Shown one piece after another: positions 46,393 to 59,600 of a stretch of DNA of 64,000 nucleotides. Numbering within the stretch: position 1 is the stretch's first letter; each line of letters begins with the position of its first letter. Position numbers and translations under genes: made by a program. The notes beneath the pieces were generated by a model. It did no database searches and was not told the origin of the DNA. It saw only the letters and a program-made list of their open reading frames with translations. Source of the DNA: Alitta virens (taxonomy: Eukaryota > Annelida > Polychaeta > Phyllodocida > Nereididae). The DNA lies in NCBI GenBank assembly GCA_932294295.1, contig OW028579.1, forward strand, positions 6,346,370 through 6,410,369. The letters are read 5' to 3'.

Positions 46393-46577
46393 GGGGCCTA
46401 GCTCAGAGGTAGCACTCTAGGCTTCCTACCGCTGGGTCCCGGGTTCGATTCCCGGTCGAGCCTAAGTTGGATGGCTGTTTCATCCTTCGTCTCATTGCCA
46501 TGGTCTCTGCCTGTCCTAATTAGCCCAACTGGTGCAGAAATACAGGACGTAAAGCCCTAATCACCCACCCACCCACC
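46393..46577 (+). mobile_element. SINE copy, full length
   Basis: GGGGGCCTAGCTCAGAGGTA, GGTTCGATTCC, CCCAACTGGTGCAG, tail (CACC)n. No clear duplication found. Confidence 0.9.
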
Positions 46578-47345
46578 TAAAGCGATGTATAAACGGGTTG
46601 CTGAGTCAAGAGGCACTCAGTGCATCGAAATTTATAGGCCATATTAATGATATTTCGGTATCGGTAATGTATGATAATTTATGAAAAACTTGCGTGGGGA
46701 GTGCGCTGTCTCTGCTCTCAAATGCCTTACAGAAAATGCCAAGTTGTAAGAGCATGTGCATTTCATCTAAGGGAGCTTTAGGCAGTTTGCCCCTTCACAA
46801 CTCAGACCCTCGATCGGAGAGTGGAGTATGTCTTTATTTCTACTTCTTTGCATTGTATTGATATGAATTCAAATTTATTTTGAAATGGACCAAAGCATAC
46901 ATTTCTGTTGTAATGATCTCTTTCTTGATATAATATTTTCTGAACTTGATCTCACACATCTCCCTCTCAACCGCATGGGCCGGATTAAGCCATGTTGGTG
47001 TCCTAAGCACTCCTGGCTGTTGGTACCTCCAAATCACCACCATCCTCGTGTCAAATAATTAAAATAAATACATTTGTATAGTACGGAGCCCCTAGGAGAA
47101 AATGGCAGAAACAAATTAAAATTTACCGTGCGCACGAGTGAAATAGATCAGCTGCAGATTACGAATCGTGTTTTGATGTGTTTTATGCTTTGTATATGCA
47201 AAATTGTAATGTCTGTACTTCTGCTCAACCTTCATTCACTGATGCATTTGCCACACAAAAACTAGAAGTGGATGCTCAATCATATTTGGCACAAAGTTGA
47301 AAGACGATAAGCCAAAGAACTGTTGTAATTACAGAGTGATTTGTA

Positions 47346-47640
47346 AAGGGCCCTTCAAACATAGCCGGATCAGACACCAGATCAGACGCCGGAGTGTCCC
47401 GGAGTAAGATTTCTTTCACTCCGGGGGGTTCCGGGATCACAGAGCTGAAAATTTCAACAAAAAATAAATGTTTGGTGGTGTGTACACGATGGCAATACGA
47501 TGTCAACAAGGAGCAACACGGATTTAACACAACTGTCCCGGAAGAGTGCGGAGTGAACCGGATTTTACCGGCATCCACATGTCATTTATGACCTCCGGTT
47601 GCAATCCTTCCAGGGTAACATAGCTATAACTAATGACTGA
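47346..47640. other. GC-rich insert with Harbinger-like left end
   Basis: After TAA comes AGGGCCCTTCAAACATAGCC, resembling the TIR at 30941 (AGGG...TTC...ACATAGCCGG). The following 290 bases are GC-rich against an AT-rich background (GACGCCGGAGTGTCCCGGAG, GGAGTGAACCGGATTTTACC). No matching right end was found, so it may be a truncated relative. Confidence 0.4.
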
Positions 47641-47666
47641 CATTTCGGATCTTCACCCAATTTTGG

Positions 47667-47813
47667 ACCACTGGGTCCCGGGTTTGATTCCTGGTCGAGC
47701 TTAAGTTGGATGGCTGTTTCCTCCTTCGTCTCATTGCCATGGTCTCTGCCTGTCCTAATTAGCCCAACTGGTGCAGAACTACAGGACGTTAAGCCCTAAT
47801 CACACACACACAC
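47667..47813 (+). mobile_element. SINE copy, 5'-truncated
   Basis: Begins at ACCACTGGGTCCCGGGTTTG, so box A is missing. Flanked by TCACCCAATTTTGG at 47653-47666 and TCACCCAATTTGG at 47814-47826. Tail (CA)n. Confidence 0.92.
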
Positions 47814-47993
47814 TCACCCAATTTGGGTTGAACACTCGTACAGACTTTGTGCAAATACTTTGGATTATCTTCAGTCAAAGGTCAAGGTCACAGAATGACC
47901 TTGAATATTACATCAAGGTCACGTACCTAAGATTACAAAATTATCTTTTTAAGTGCATTTTCTTTTAGTGTATTCTTGTAACAGTAATAAAGT

Positions 47994-48177
47994 GGGCGGG
48001 GGCCTAGCTCAGAGGTAGCGCTTTGGGCTTCCAACCACTGGGTCCCGGGTTCGATTCCCGATTGAGCCTTAGTTGGATGGCTGTTTCATCCTTAGTCTCA
48101 TTGCCATGGTCTCTGCCTGTCCTAATTAGCCCAACTGGTGCAAAAATACAGGACGTAAAGCCCTAATCACCCACCCA
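47994..48177 (+). mobile_element. SINE copy, full length
   Basis: Flanked by ACAGTAATAAAGT (47981-47993) and ACAGTAATTAAGT (48178-48190). Box A, box B and CCCAACTGGTGCA present. Confidence 0.93.
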
Positions 48178-48239
48178 ACAGTAATTAAGTAACATGACTT
48201 GATGACTCAATGCAATCTCACATTACATAACAAAGTAAC

Positions 48240-48450
48240 TAACGGCTATAGCTGGGTGAAGACCCGTAACAGTTTCAATAACAGTTCAGTCATTATAGTT
48301 GTCTCACAAATGTCAACTTTTAAAATGTCACACAAAACAGTTTGTCTGAAATTTCACACAATACGGTTTGTCTGTTTTGGACACATTTTTGGATGGACAC
48401 CAGCTAACAGTGATTTTGTACATAATCAAACAAAATTTGTCTGTTTTCAA
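48240..48450. repeat. degenerate phrase array, GTTTGTCTG/TCACACAA type
   Basis: Alternating phrases: TTGTCTCACAAATG, AATGTCACACAAAACAG, TTTGTCTGAAATTTCACACA, ATACGGTTTGTCTGTTTTGG, AACAAAATTTGTCTGTTTTC. Confidence 0.55.
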
Positions 48451-48536
48451 ACTATCATTGTTAAGAGTGTAAAAGGCACAGCATATGTAAATTAAATTCA
48501 ATTTTTCGAAGTACTGACATGGTATCAATAAATGTA

Positions 48537-48609
48537 CTCTGCCTGTCCTAATTAGCCCAACTGGTGCAGAAATACAGGACGTAAAGCCCTAATCACACAC
48601 ACACACACG

Positions 48610-48644
<35 letters not shown>

Positions 48645-48646
48645 TA
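48537..48646 (+). mobile_element. SINE tail-only insertion with long (CA)n
   Basis: Starts CTCTGCCTGTCCTAATTAGC and ends in a 50-base CA/CG tail. Perfect duplication TATCAATAAATGTA at 48523-48536 and 48647-48660. Confidence 0.94.
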
Positions 48647-49470
48647 TATCAATAAATGTATTGATATTCAACTTTTGGGGAAAAATTCTATAAAATTGTA
48701 AGAAGTGCGAACAATGGTAAGACTAGATTTCGAAAGTAAATTTACTGCATTTTATTAAAAAATCACAAATACAGCAAATTCATTGAATTGGAAACAAATC
48801 TCAAGACCTGGAAACTAAACTCTAGATGATGTCATCTGAACCCAGGAAAAAAATTTCACTTAAAACTTTATATCAAAGTCCCTTAACCATCTGGAGTTTG
48901 GCTCCCAAGTCTCTGAGCTTTGTTTCCAAGCCAATGCATTTGGCAGCACTGTATTCCCAAATATGTAGATTTACGGTAACTTAGTGGCAGCAAAAATTGT
49001 CTGGACTTTACCATTAAATAATTGGTCAAAGGGACAAACTGTCAGTTATTTTACAGTAAATTACTGTTTAATCGAGGCTCACAGTGAAGGTACATACAGT
49101 ACTTCACTGTTGTATGTATAGTACCAAACTGTTATTTCTACAACAGTTTGCCGTGACATATATTTATTTTGCTGCAGTGAGTTATTCAGGTTGTCTATAG
49201 GAGTAGGTTCAGACTAACACGTCGTTAATGTCAACCTACTAAAATATGGCGGTCTGAAGGTAAGAAACAGTAACAAAATGGTGACAAAAAATCCATTTAA
49301 CGTCCAAAAAAAAAGAAGAAAAAAAAAAGAATTCACTAAGGCCAACAAGGAAGCCGAAGTCCACGCTCGATAAGAACCTCACATTCTCCAACTAGTTAAA
49401 ATCGTTACACACATAAAAGACTGTCTCCTGTAATTAAAAAACAAAAATCAGCATTTACCATTATTATCAA

Positions 49471-49737
49471 TGGCACCGATATGCCAGAGTTGTCGGTCCC
49501 CCCTAACAATCAAACATATTTTATTATATTGCACCCACTTACAACGCATTAGAAGACCTTTGTTTCAAGCTACTACCTTACAACATCTGTTTACAAGATA
49601 TCCAACCCAGACAATTATTGAATTTTTACATGCTTTTGGTTTCTACTACCAAATATAGATAATCAATCTTAACCTAGAGAGCCGCTACATAGCCCACTCA
49701 GTTGCTGATGAGGCGTTAAACAATAACACACACACAC
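49471..49737 (+). mobile_element. LINE 3' end, 5'-truncated insertion (copy B)
   Basis: Flanked by ACCATTATTATCAA at 49457-49470 and 49738-49751. Carries an intact C-terminal frame (CQSCRSPLTIKHILLYC, a CCHC-like motif of ORF2 C-termini, ending YYQI and TAG near 49656). A short 3' UTR ends GCTGATGAGGCGTTAAACAA and TAA(CA)n. Nearly identical to 36200-36420. Confidence 0.9.
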
Positions 49738-50100
49738 ACCATTATTATCAAGCCCTTTGATATAAAGTTTTAGGTGAATTGAATTATTTTTTACAGGTTA
49801 TTGTGACACTGAAAAGCAAGCGTGTACCATTGTACATATGGTTGGAAAGGTTTTTGTCGTATGAGCAAGGAAACCTATAATTTGGAACATTTCTGAGATC
49901 CAAAAGTGATTCGTAATCTGCAGCTAATTTTCTTGTTACACAAAGAACAAGTAAACACCATGTAGTGCATCAGTCAATTACAGTAATCCAAATGAACATG
50001 AGTGTGGAGGTTGACTTATCCACTCATAATCAGCATTTTGCTCACAACAGCTTTGTCTTGCAATCCACCATTTAATCTTCCCAGGATTCATTCCCTAGTG

Positions 50101-50291
50101 GGGCGGGGGCCTAGCTCAGAGGTAGCGCTCTGAGTTTTCAACCGCTGGGTCCCGGGTTCGATTCCCGGTCGAGCCTAAGTTGGATGGCTGTTTCATCCTT
50201 CATCTCATTGCCATAGTCCCTGCCTGTCCTAATTAGCCCATCAGGTGCAGAAATACAGGACATAAAGCCCTAATCACCCACCCACCCACCC
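50101..50291 (+). mobile_element. SINE copy, full length
   Basis: Duplication TTCCCTAGTG at 50091-50100 and 50292-50301. Body of the CATCAG type, tail (ACCC)n. Confidence 0.93.
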
Positions 50292-52189
50292 TTCCCTAGT
50301 GAACGGTAATTTACAAAACACTGTAAAAAAATGGGAGTCTTTAACAGTAACAGTATTGTACTGTGACAGAAACACAAGAAAGTACCATACAGCTCATTGG
50401 AAATACGTAAAGTGTGAAAGTTATTGCAACTGCAACAGTTTTTTCATTACTAAATTAAAACACAATGTTAGCTACCCCACCTTTCAAAAATGAATTATTT
50501 TAGCCAAGTGGAGTGGAATACCACTGCTGTCTGTAAATAAAGTGTTGAGCGAAAGAAAACATCTGCAGCAGTTTAGCCATGAGTAGCTTTTATAAGAAAA
50601 GAATTTAGGCATAGTAATCGCACTACTTTGTTTGCAGACGATGCGCGGAAGCATTCTCCCCAATCCAGGGAGCCGCAAATCGGTTATCAGAAAGGCCGGT
50701 GCTTTGCATCGGATCGTAGCACTGCCTTTTGGGAGAAACTGACCATGAAGTCTCTGGTGATTCCATGATTTTACGAAATCACATGAAGTGCAAAGATGTT
50801 AGGCAATACTGTGTCCTGGGACTCCCAAAATGGGGTATACTTGCACACTCGTGGCTCTGTTAATCACATATAAATTCTTTCAAACGCTCGCCATATGTCC
50901 GTCAAATGCTGACCAAACATCCGTCACCAAACATTCGTAAGGCATAAGTGAGGCATCTATGTGGACACTTGTAGATCGCCTGTGCCAAGGGCACGGATGG
51001 CCACGGATGGCCACGGACATACTTAGAATGCCTGCTGAGTGAATCCCAAGCGAGTTACGTAACAAGTGTAAAGTGTAAACAATTCACTTGTAGAATGTAT
51101 GTTTAAAATTGTCTGCCCTCTCCTACGGATAAGCGCGAGTATACGTGAAACACTCGGCGAGTGAATTACGTTTGAACAAGTATGACCAAGAGCAAACATT
51201 TTTTTCATCCGTGGTCATACGTAGGTCTTATCCATGACAGCGTTGAACGCCCATTTAGGCATGTGACAATTGTCTAAGAGATGTTTGCCACTAATGTTGA
51301 AATATGATGTAGTGTTGTTACATCTTTTTATATAAATATATGGGATGACCATGGGACAAATGATTTAACATAACTTATGAATCTTAATTTTGTTTAGTAA
51401 TACTTTGAATGTTCATATTTTTACTCTGAATTATGAACAAACGAATATACCATAACATACTTTTAATGCTTTTTGTATTGGTAAAGGCCATATATATGCC
51501 ATTTTGGCATCAGGCCGCCATTATGTTATATACCTAAATGGAGGTAATTTTGTATACTTATTTCAAATTTTTATTTTAATCTAAAAAAAAAAAGGTCAAT
51601 AAATCTTGAATATTGAGGCCTGCATGTGACTAGCATCGACCTCAGAGATCTTCATGCCCTGTGAGTACAGCTCAGTCTTGCCAGTGAAAGTAAAACCAAG
51701 ATATGAGTAATCATTTTGTTAATTTGACACACTTACCAATCTTTACCACGAAGTGATGGCTTAATATAGTTGTTTTCTTTCGTTGCACCTACAGTAATCT
51801 TAATAGAAGTCGGTTATCATATTTTGAACTAGTATAATAACTTGGAACAATGGAAGTATATATATGAGTCAGATTAGTAAACGAAGGGTTAGCAAACAGG
51901 ACATAGGTTTCATGAGAAATTTGCCTTGGGATTTTTTATGTGGCACTAACAGAGGGCATTTGTAGGACGGGTCATTAATGTCACCTTGACACCGACGACC
52001 AATCAAAAATGAGTTGTTAATGTGACTTGAAAGTTCATGTACTATCAGGACTGAAAGTTCCAAGTTCAGTGAGATGCTATCAGCTTATTTCATTTCGAAA
52101 TCAATGTTAATTCTTTTTTCTATTTTGAATTTTTTCTTGTCCTGAAATTGTTTCAAGTCACAAAGGTCATGTGTCATTCATTGTAATCA

Positions 52190-52826
52190 GGTCTTTTCAG
52201 ACATTGGTATGTAGGCAACACTTCCTGAGATGTTTGCCACATACTCTCTCTGATTGTAGACAATGCGGTATCTGTAAAGAGGCGAAAGACAATGTGGAAA
52301 TTTTGATTTTGATCCAAAATTAGTTGGTCTTAATTGTGGGGTCATTCTGATGAGATAAAGACCTGTAGGACCAATGTACAGGAAATACCACATACTAGTC
52401 CAAGAACCAGAGCACTTTTATTTATATTTATATTCTCACCAATAATTTCCATATTGATCCCAGTGCAGAACGTTTTTAGAATTGAAAGTTTAAATAAAAC
52501 TGCCATGGACAATAATTATGTGGAATGCCAACACCAGCCTTGATTATAAGTTGGCTTCATTGTTTATGTATAGCCATTCATATTTAACAAGAAGCAATCT
52601 GAAACTGTATATAGGTCCTTTCCTGTAAATGAAAATTAGGGCCCGGTAAAAGCTACTCTTGAAGTTTAAACAATGTTTCCCCAAGTGGAAAATTCGCTTC
52701 TTTAATATTTGTCACATGATTGATACAATGGTGTCAACCATTGAATATATTGAATTATTGTTTAAATGTGCTGATGTTAAATATTATTCCCAATAAAGAA
52801 CTTGAACTTGAACTTGAACCACATAT
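52190..52826 (+). mobile_element. possible LINE 3' remnant with (TTGAAC)n tail
   Basis: Ends with AATAAAGAACTTGAACTTGAACTTGAAC, the hexamer-tail style of CR1/L2-like LINEs. Upstream a plus-strand frame gives CRQCGICKEAKDN, which might be a decayed ORF2 C-terminal Cys motif. The coding part is weak. Confidence 0.4.
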
Positions 52827-53479
52827 TGGATACCTGGGTTCGAAAACTTGACCAGTTGATGAAGGCTGGGTTTACCATACGGCAAAAACCCTCCTAGAAA
52901 ACCTAATTTGTATTTAACTTTTCCCCTTTATTCCCCAATTGCAGCTTTATCACCTTAAAATATCAGGTGATACCAGATGGGTGATCTGCATATATATCAC
53001 CCCGGAATGACTTTCGTAAATGCCCATAAAAGGAAGCCCAGGACGTCGCTTTGCCCAAATAAGGACAAACAGCCGAAAACGTGCCGGCGCGACTGCAGTC
53101 GAAGTGACAGATTAATACCAACCTTATATAATAACAGTAAATTTGTTTATGCACATAAAAAGTTAAACTTTGGAAAATCGGACTAAAATTACCTGAGATA
53201 TGCATAAAATAAATCGCGAGTCGAAGACGTTCATGACGCTGGTGACGCTGCATTCAGCTTGTTCCAATTCGAAACATAGACGGGGGCTTCGTGTACATTT
53301 TCTTCAGTAACTTCGTCATTTTTCATTTGATTTAAAAAATTTAAACTTCCGCATGGCTTAAATTACACACCCACCTTGTCTGATCTGTCACAATAGATCA
53401 GCGACTCGTGTGGTTTTCCTCTTATGTAGGCCTATACCATACCAGTTTAGATTTAAAAAAAAAAAAAAAAACAATTTAC

Positions 53480-53690
53480 TGCCTGTGCGGGCCCTGGACA
53501 TCTTCGAGAGCTGTATCTATAGGACGATATTAAATTGACGGTGCTTTGTACGGGATGTCTATCCTTGGACAAGTGAACAGCCCACCCATGAGGACTCCAA
53601 AACCGTTATAACCTCATCATTACGGCTGCCTCTGGCTGCTTGTCAATACAATGAATTTATGACACGTTATACCTAGGAACTCTTAAGAAA
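53480..53690 (+). repeat. old SINE family copy
   Basis: Contains CCCACCCATGAGGACTCCAA, AACCTCATCATTACGGCTGC and CTCTGGCTGCTTGTC, aligned with the 36555 copy. Confidence 0.55.
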
Positions 53691-55532
53691 ATTTATTAAA
53701 AATCAACAAATTATTATTAAAAATTACCATGTATTAAGAATTTTGTTTTGGCTTATAAAATTGAAAGACAGTTGGTGAAGGGAAAATAAAGAACATCTTT
53801 AAGATATAGCATTAAATATGCATAAAGTGTTAAATAGATTGGCTTATCTCTTAAATGATTCCAGTTTGAACAAAAAAATTACATTTTAAAATCCTATAGA
53901 CACTATTTGTTTGAATATTGTTGTATGATCAAAAAATTATAATAACATAATGTTCAGAATGATAATATCATCATGTGTGGTTGACAATATTACACTAAAT
54001 GCGCACAAAATGATATCATCTGTCCATGGTTATAATTAGAACTTAGACAACTGAACGTTCGATTCGAATCGTTTAAAAATAACTCTTAACAATGGGGGCC
54101 AAAAACACCGTTCATATGACCAGGGCATGTGATGTCGATAAGGGATGACTCAAAATGAAATGTCCAAGATCTGGGCCAGGATGGGAGTTTCCCAGAATTA
54201 ATTAATCTGGCCAAAATCATGAAATTTGAAATGAAGAACTGGATTCGGGATGCATTTAGGAAGAATTCTGCTGCTCAAAAGGAGTCTTGCTGTTATTTTG
54301 ATGGAAGGTTGCAGTAATGACTTATGTATGGATTTCAATGGAAATGTTAGTAATCGGCTATATGCATGGATTTGAATGTACAGTTTAGGATTGTCATGTT
54401 GAAGGTGAGAAGACATCTTCTGTAAATAGCAATGCTATTTCCACCCCCCTCTTACCCAACATATACAGGTTATTTGTAAATTTACATACGTATCAGAAGA
54501 TTTTAATTAAATTGAAAATATTTTTATATGCCCGCACATTCATAATTCATAATTCAGCCATTCTATATTGCTCATCATCATATATCATCATAAATTTTGT
54601 TCTCTCTTCTCCTCTATCCCTTATTTTTGTAAGCCTTGAGAATTAGTTTATTATTATTATATCTTTTTACTATGTACTGATTCAATTATAAATCCATAGC
54701 AATATAACTGATACACAGAACCACAAGGGGGCGTGATGATAGCGTTGTTACCACAACTTATTCACTGCCTCCTTGACCATATAGTATACAATAATTTATA
54801 TATGGTTGTACCAGACAGATTTATTTTTTGTAAATGTATGGTCAGAATAAAATATTCTTGAGTCTATATGAGCAGGGGTTCTATATAGAGTGAATATTTG
54901 GTCAAATTTAGGTGTGTGTAATTATTATGCAAGTATTTGAAGTTCGTCAGAAATTACCAGGACGTTTTATCTCAAAATACATATCAGAACAGCAGAGCAA
55001 ACACAAATTTGAAACTAGTTTATGTAACTCTGGTTAAAGTAACATAATATCCTCATATAGTGTGATAAACAAATACATTTGTATTAATTGTACAATATTT
55101 ATCCAAACTGCACAAAATGTTCAACAATAATGTTCAAACATCTTTTTAGCTGTTGTTACAATGATTAATAGCATTTTAGAAAAACAGTCATGCTTGTTCT
55201 ACATTTTAATGACTACTCCTTCACACTACACAATTGATAAACCCAGTCTGACCTCCAGATATGGCTATTCTTAACATAATTCCAAGCATCAAATCGATCA
55301 GATTTGACTATTTAATGATATGCTGCACATTTGAAAGGTAAATCAAGGACAGTCAAGTGTAGTAATGGGTCTGTAGTTCAAGTGTCATCAGTATAAAATA
55401 GACAAAAAAATTTACTTTGAAGTTCAATAAGACTGAGAAATGTATATATCAGTTTTTTGTACAGATATTTGTTTATTGTGATAGCAGACATCACTTAGTA
55501 CTTTCGAAAAGTCAATGGCTCTATCCAAGAGA

Positions 55533-55723
55533 TTAGGGCGGGGGCCTAGCTCAGAGGTAGCGCTCTGGGCTTCCAACCGCTGGGTCCCGGGTTTGATTCC
55601 CGGTTGAGCCTAAGTTGGATGGCTGTTTCATCCTTCGTCTCATTGCCATGGTCTCTGCCTGTCCTAATTAGCCCACCCGGTGCAGAAATACAGGACGTAA
55701 AGCCCAAATCACACACACACACA
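55533..55723 (+). mobile_element. SINE copy, full length, 0.9 kb upstream of the nuclear receptor start
   Basis: GGGGGCCTAGCTCAGAGGTA, GGTTTGATTCC, tail (CA)n. Imperfect flanking duplication ATCCAAGAGA / ATCCCAGAGA. Confidence 0.92.
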
Positions 55724-56637
55724 CATCCCAGAGACAAAAACATGAACTAATTGATCTGAAATGACATGTGTTGAAATGACCTATACCGAGTGCATTACTG
55801 TTAAATACAAATTTGACTCAAATGTTCTTGTTGCAGCTTGGGTAGCCAGAAAAAACTTCAAAATATATGCAAATCAATACAAAGGCTCTTTTCTTAAGCG
55901 ATTACGCCAAAATGACAAGTGAGAAACCCATGAAAGGTCCAATGTTCATGATGAGGTTGTAGGGGCTCACTTCACCTCCTTAGCCCAAAACTGGGACTGG
56001 ACATACTTAAGAATGACTTACTCCAACTTTTGAATTGAAAAATATACCACCATACTGTAATAGTGGTATGATATTACTGATTATTTTTGAAATTTTGTTA
56101 CTATCAGAAAATAATTTATCATATTTAAGTAAAATAAAAAAGATATATAATCAAAACTGTTTGAATGCTCTCCTAGACGTTATTCCATCCCGTCTTGTTA
56201 TGCCAAAATATTGTGAAAAAGTGTTTTGCATCTACCAGTTGGACAGCCCTGAACTTCATGGCATTCAACAATTACACTGATCAGTCTCAGAAAAAGACAT
56301 AATATTTGTTTATTGATATGCTTTCATGATGTACTTCGCAATTATATGTCAGTAATTATGCCTCATGGTTATATTTAACCTCAATAGAAGTATGCTCCTT
56401 ATCACTGATTTCTGAGTTCAATAACTAGCACGTATGCGCTGCACAACACAATATCCGTTATCACCGTTCCTCGGCCTTGCATTTGAATTAAAAATGCCTG
56501 TCGTGATATCACAATGAGTTATGCTTTCTTGCAGTTCACATCGTGTTTACACCGTGACCCTGAGTCGTACCGTAGAGGACCAATTGGAAGCAACTTTTTT
56601 GGATAAGTGGGTGTAGAGGGTGTAGTCACTTGGAATA

Positions 56638-59600
56638 ATGACACCAACATCAACAACTATGGCAGTCAAAGCAGCTCCAATACACCAGCATAGAACTGCT
56701 TTTCATCCATATGGATCAATGACTAGTTCAATGACTAGTTCAATGACTAATTTTAGATTGAAAAGTCAGATCCCAGGGGTTCCTCTACAAAAGCATGGAT
56801 CTGGGATGATGCCCACTTCAGAGTTACAACGTTTACAATTGCACCACAATGTTGCCACCACAGCGAGAAATATCATCAGCAAAAACAGCATCATATACAA
56901 TACCAATGCTGCAAGTCAACAACGTTCGGAGTTACAACATTTACAAATGCACCACAATGTTGCCACCACAGCGGGAAATATCATCAACAAAAACAGCATC
57001 ATACACAATACCAATGCTGCAAGTCAACAACATTTACAAATGAACCACAATGTTGCCACCACAGCGGGAAATATCATCAACAAAAACAGCATCATATACA
57101 ATACCAATGCTGCAAGTCAACAACATTTACAAATGAACCACAATGTTGCCACCACAGCGGGAAATATCATCAACAAAAACAGCATCATATACAATACCAA
57201 TGCTGCAAGTCAACAACATTTACAAATGAACCACAATGTTGCCACCACAGCGGGAAATATCATCAACAAAAACAGCATCATATACAATACCAATGCTGCA
57301 AGTCAACAACATTTACAAATGAACCACAATGTTGCCACCGCAGCGAGAAATATCATTAGCAAAAGCAACATCATGTACAATACCAATTTTGCTGGTCAAC
57401 AACATTCACATCATCCACATGGTCAACATCAAAATCAACAACAATCTCAACAGGCGCGTCCAAGTCAATTGATCATTCAACCGCGACCACAACTTTTAGA
57501 AAAACCACATCTTCAGCAAATGCATCTTCATCAGCCTAAACATCAACAATATCAAAACATCCAATCTCAGCATCAAAAGCATTTTCAAGATCTTACTCAA
57601 AAGCAGTTTCAACACCAACAACACTTCGATGTGCCGCAAAAGCAGATGAAAGTTCAAACGAGCGACACTCCTGTTCTGCCACCTTGTAGAGTTTGTAGTG
57701 ACAAATCAACGGGGATTCATTATGGAGCGATGACCTGTGAGGCTTGCAAGGTAAAGTTTGAAATTATACAAGAAATATTTAATATATATTCAATTGGTTT
57801 GCATTGAGTTATGTTGCTCTGAAAGTCGGTGATAACATGTAGTTGCTGAGGTTGGTTAGTTATCAAAGTGCACCATCCATGTTTTGGTCAAGTATAAGGC
57901 TCCACCCTTAGTATTAACTAATATTATTGTCTGTCTCACTTTATTATTGAGTCTCCTATTTTCTTTGATTATCCAACCACCACAAGGCTTAGATAGCAAA
58001 ATTCCTAGACTCATTGTGATCGGTTAATTCTTTACAATGTTCTGAACAGTTCAAATCTCCATAGAAATAATTAAAATGGGAAGGAAATCTGTTTTTTTAG
58101 GCCTACTGATATATATAGAAACAAACATTAAAACCTTGGCTTGACCACAAAATTCTGGCCCACCAGTCACTAGTCACCTTCAAAATGACACGTCACCCGA
58201 CGATGATTAACTTAGATCAGGGCACCACATATTCATTCCTGTTCGTGTCGATAAATTGTGACTCAGTGATTAACAGTGTGAAGTTAGATAAACCAAGCCG
58301 GGGTTACCATTTTGGCGTATCCTTACCAAAAACCACATATGACAAAAAATGGACCATGATCCTTCACAAGACTGCACATTTCCAATAAATAAACTTCGAT
58401 TTGGAAAAGACGAAGTTGTGGTTTTCACATTTAAAAAAAAAAGGCTTTATATCTGGTATAATATCTTGAATTGTTTACCAAAAACGTAATTGTTGTAGTT
58501 AGATGGGCATAATGGCTGCAGACAGTTTGTCGCATCCTCTTCCATCTGGACTTGTTTATCACAACATTTTATATTAGGTGATAATCTTTGTCTTTGTTGT
58601 TGCTGTCATTTGTGTTTGTTGGCTGATGACTTAAATTTGTGGACTTCTTTCCACTTAATGACGTATTTATATTTACGATTAGGATGTGACAAATCCAGAA
58701 AGGATGAATTGAAGTTGGCATGTAGGGAAAATAATTTGTGGAGTATTTTCTTTTTACTCAAATTAACTGTATGATATTTAGACTGTTCCAATTCACAGCC
58801 AGATAAATAATAAAGTATTGTAGTTGTGACCTTCATTCTAATTGTGGGGGTGGGGGCCTAGCTCAGTGGTAGCACGCTGGGCTTCCAACCACTGGGTCAC
58901 GGGTTCAATTCCCGGTCAAGCCTATGTTGGATGGCTGTTTCATCCTTCGTCTCATTGCCATGGTCTCTGCCTGTCCTAATTAGCCCAACTGGTGCAGAAA
59001 TACAGGACGTAAAGCCCTAAATCCACCACCACCACCACCCTACCTGTCCTAATTAGCCCATCAGGTGCAGAAATACAGGACGTAAAACCCTAATCCACCA
59101 TCACCACCACCATCATTCTAATTGTGTGTTTTTATACTAAGTACTTTCTTACGTCCGTTTAGTAATAAGGATCAGTGTTTCCTTATGGAGAAACTGGACC
59201 AATAAGTGGAACTAGCTTGCGCCATATAGGACAACATTTCTCTATATATGTAACGAATAGTTTACTGTTTGTAAGTGCGTGCCACATAATCTGCTCCTTG
59301 GCCGAATTGCGTTACTATCTTTACTGAAGAAATGCCACAATTATCAGCATTAAACTCAGACAGCCTTTGAGATTTTTGTATTGAGGCAGTCAGGCTCATA
59401 AACTTGGGAACTGCACAGAATCCAGTTCCACTGGTCGAGGGACTGTTTTAGTCAATATGAGTCCAGTATTCACATGACATCCTCTGGATGGCTCCTTTAT
59501 AGCGACAAGTATATATTTGTCGTAAGGGAGTCTCCCGTTCACATAAACTAATATTGGCAAATAATACTTTTATAATGTATATGCGAATGTGATAATAAAA

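Larger units (their letters stand above)
50302..55532. other. noncoding interval with decayed repeats
   Basis: 50600-51250 is GC-richer with phrases like CGGCGAGTGAATTACGT, resembling Harbinger internal DNA at 31280 (CGGCGAGTTAACTACGT). 51410-51605 resembles a LINE 3' UTR ending TCAATAAATCTTGAATATTG. The 52190-52826 segment ends in a (TTGAAC)n tail. 53480-53690 is an old SINE copy. The rest is AT-rich with no supported gene. Confidence 0.45.

Noticed and set aside
52187..52393. Minus-strand FLYIGPTGLYLI as a GIY-YIG endonuclease of a Penelope-like element
   Set aside because: Only a few residues resemble the motif, and the (TTGAAC)n tail indicates a plus-strand LINE end.
56035..56280. 81-codon plus-strand ORF just upstream of the nuclear receptor
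   Set aside because: No recognisable domain, no splice link in frame to the receptor, and an in-frame stop lies immediately before the receptor ATG.
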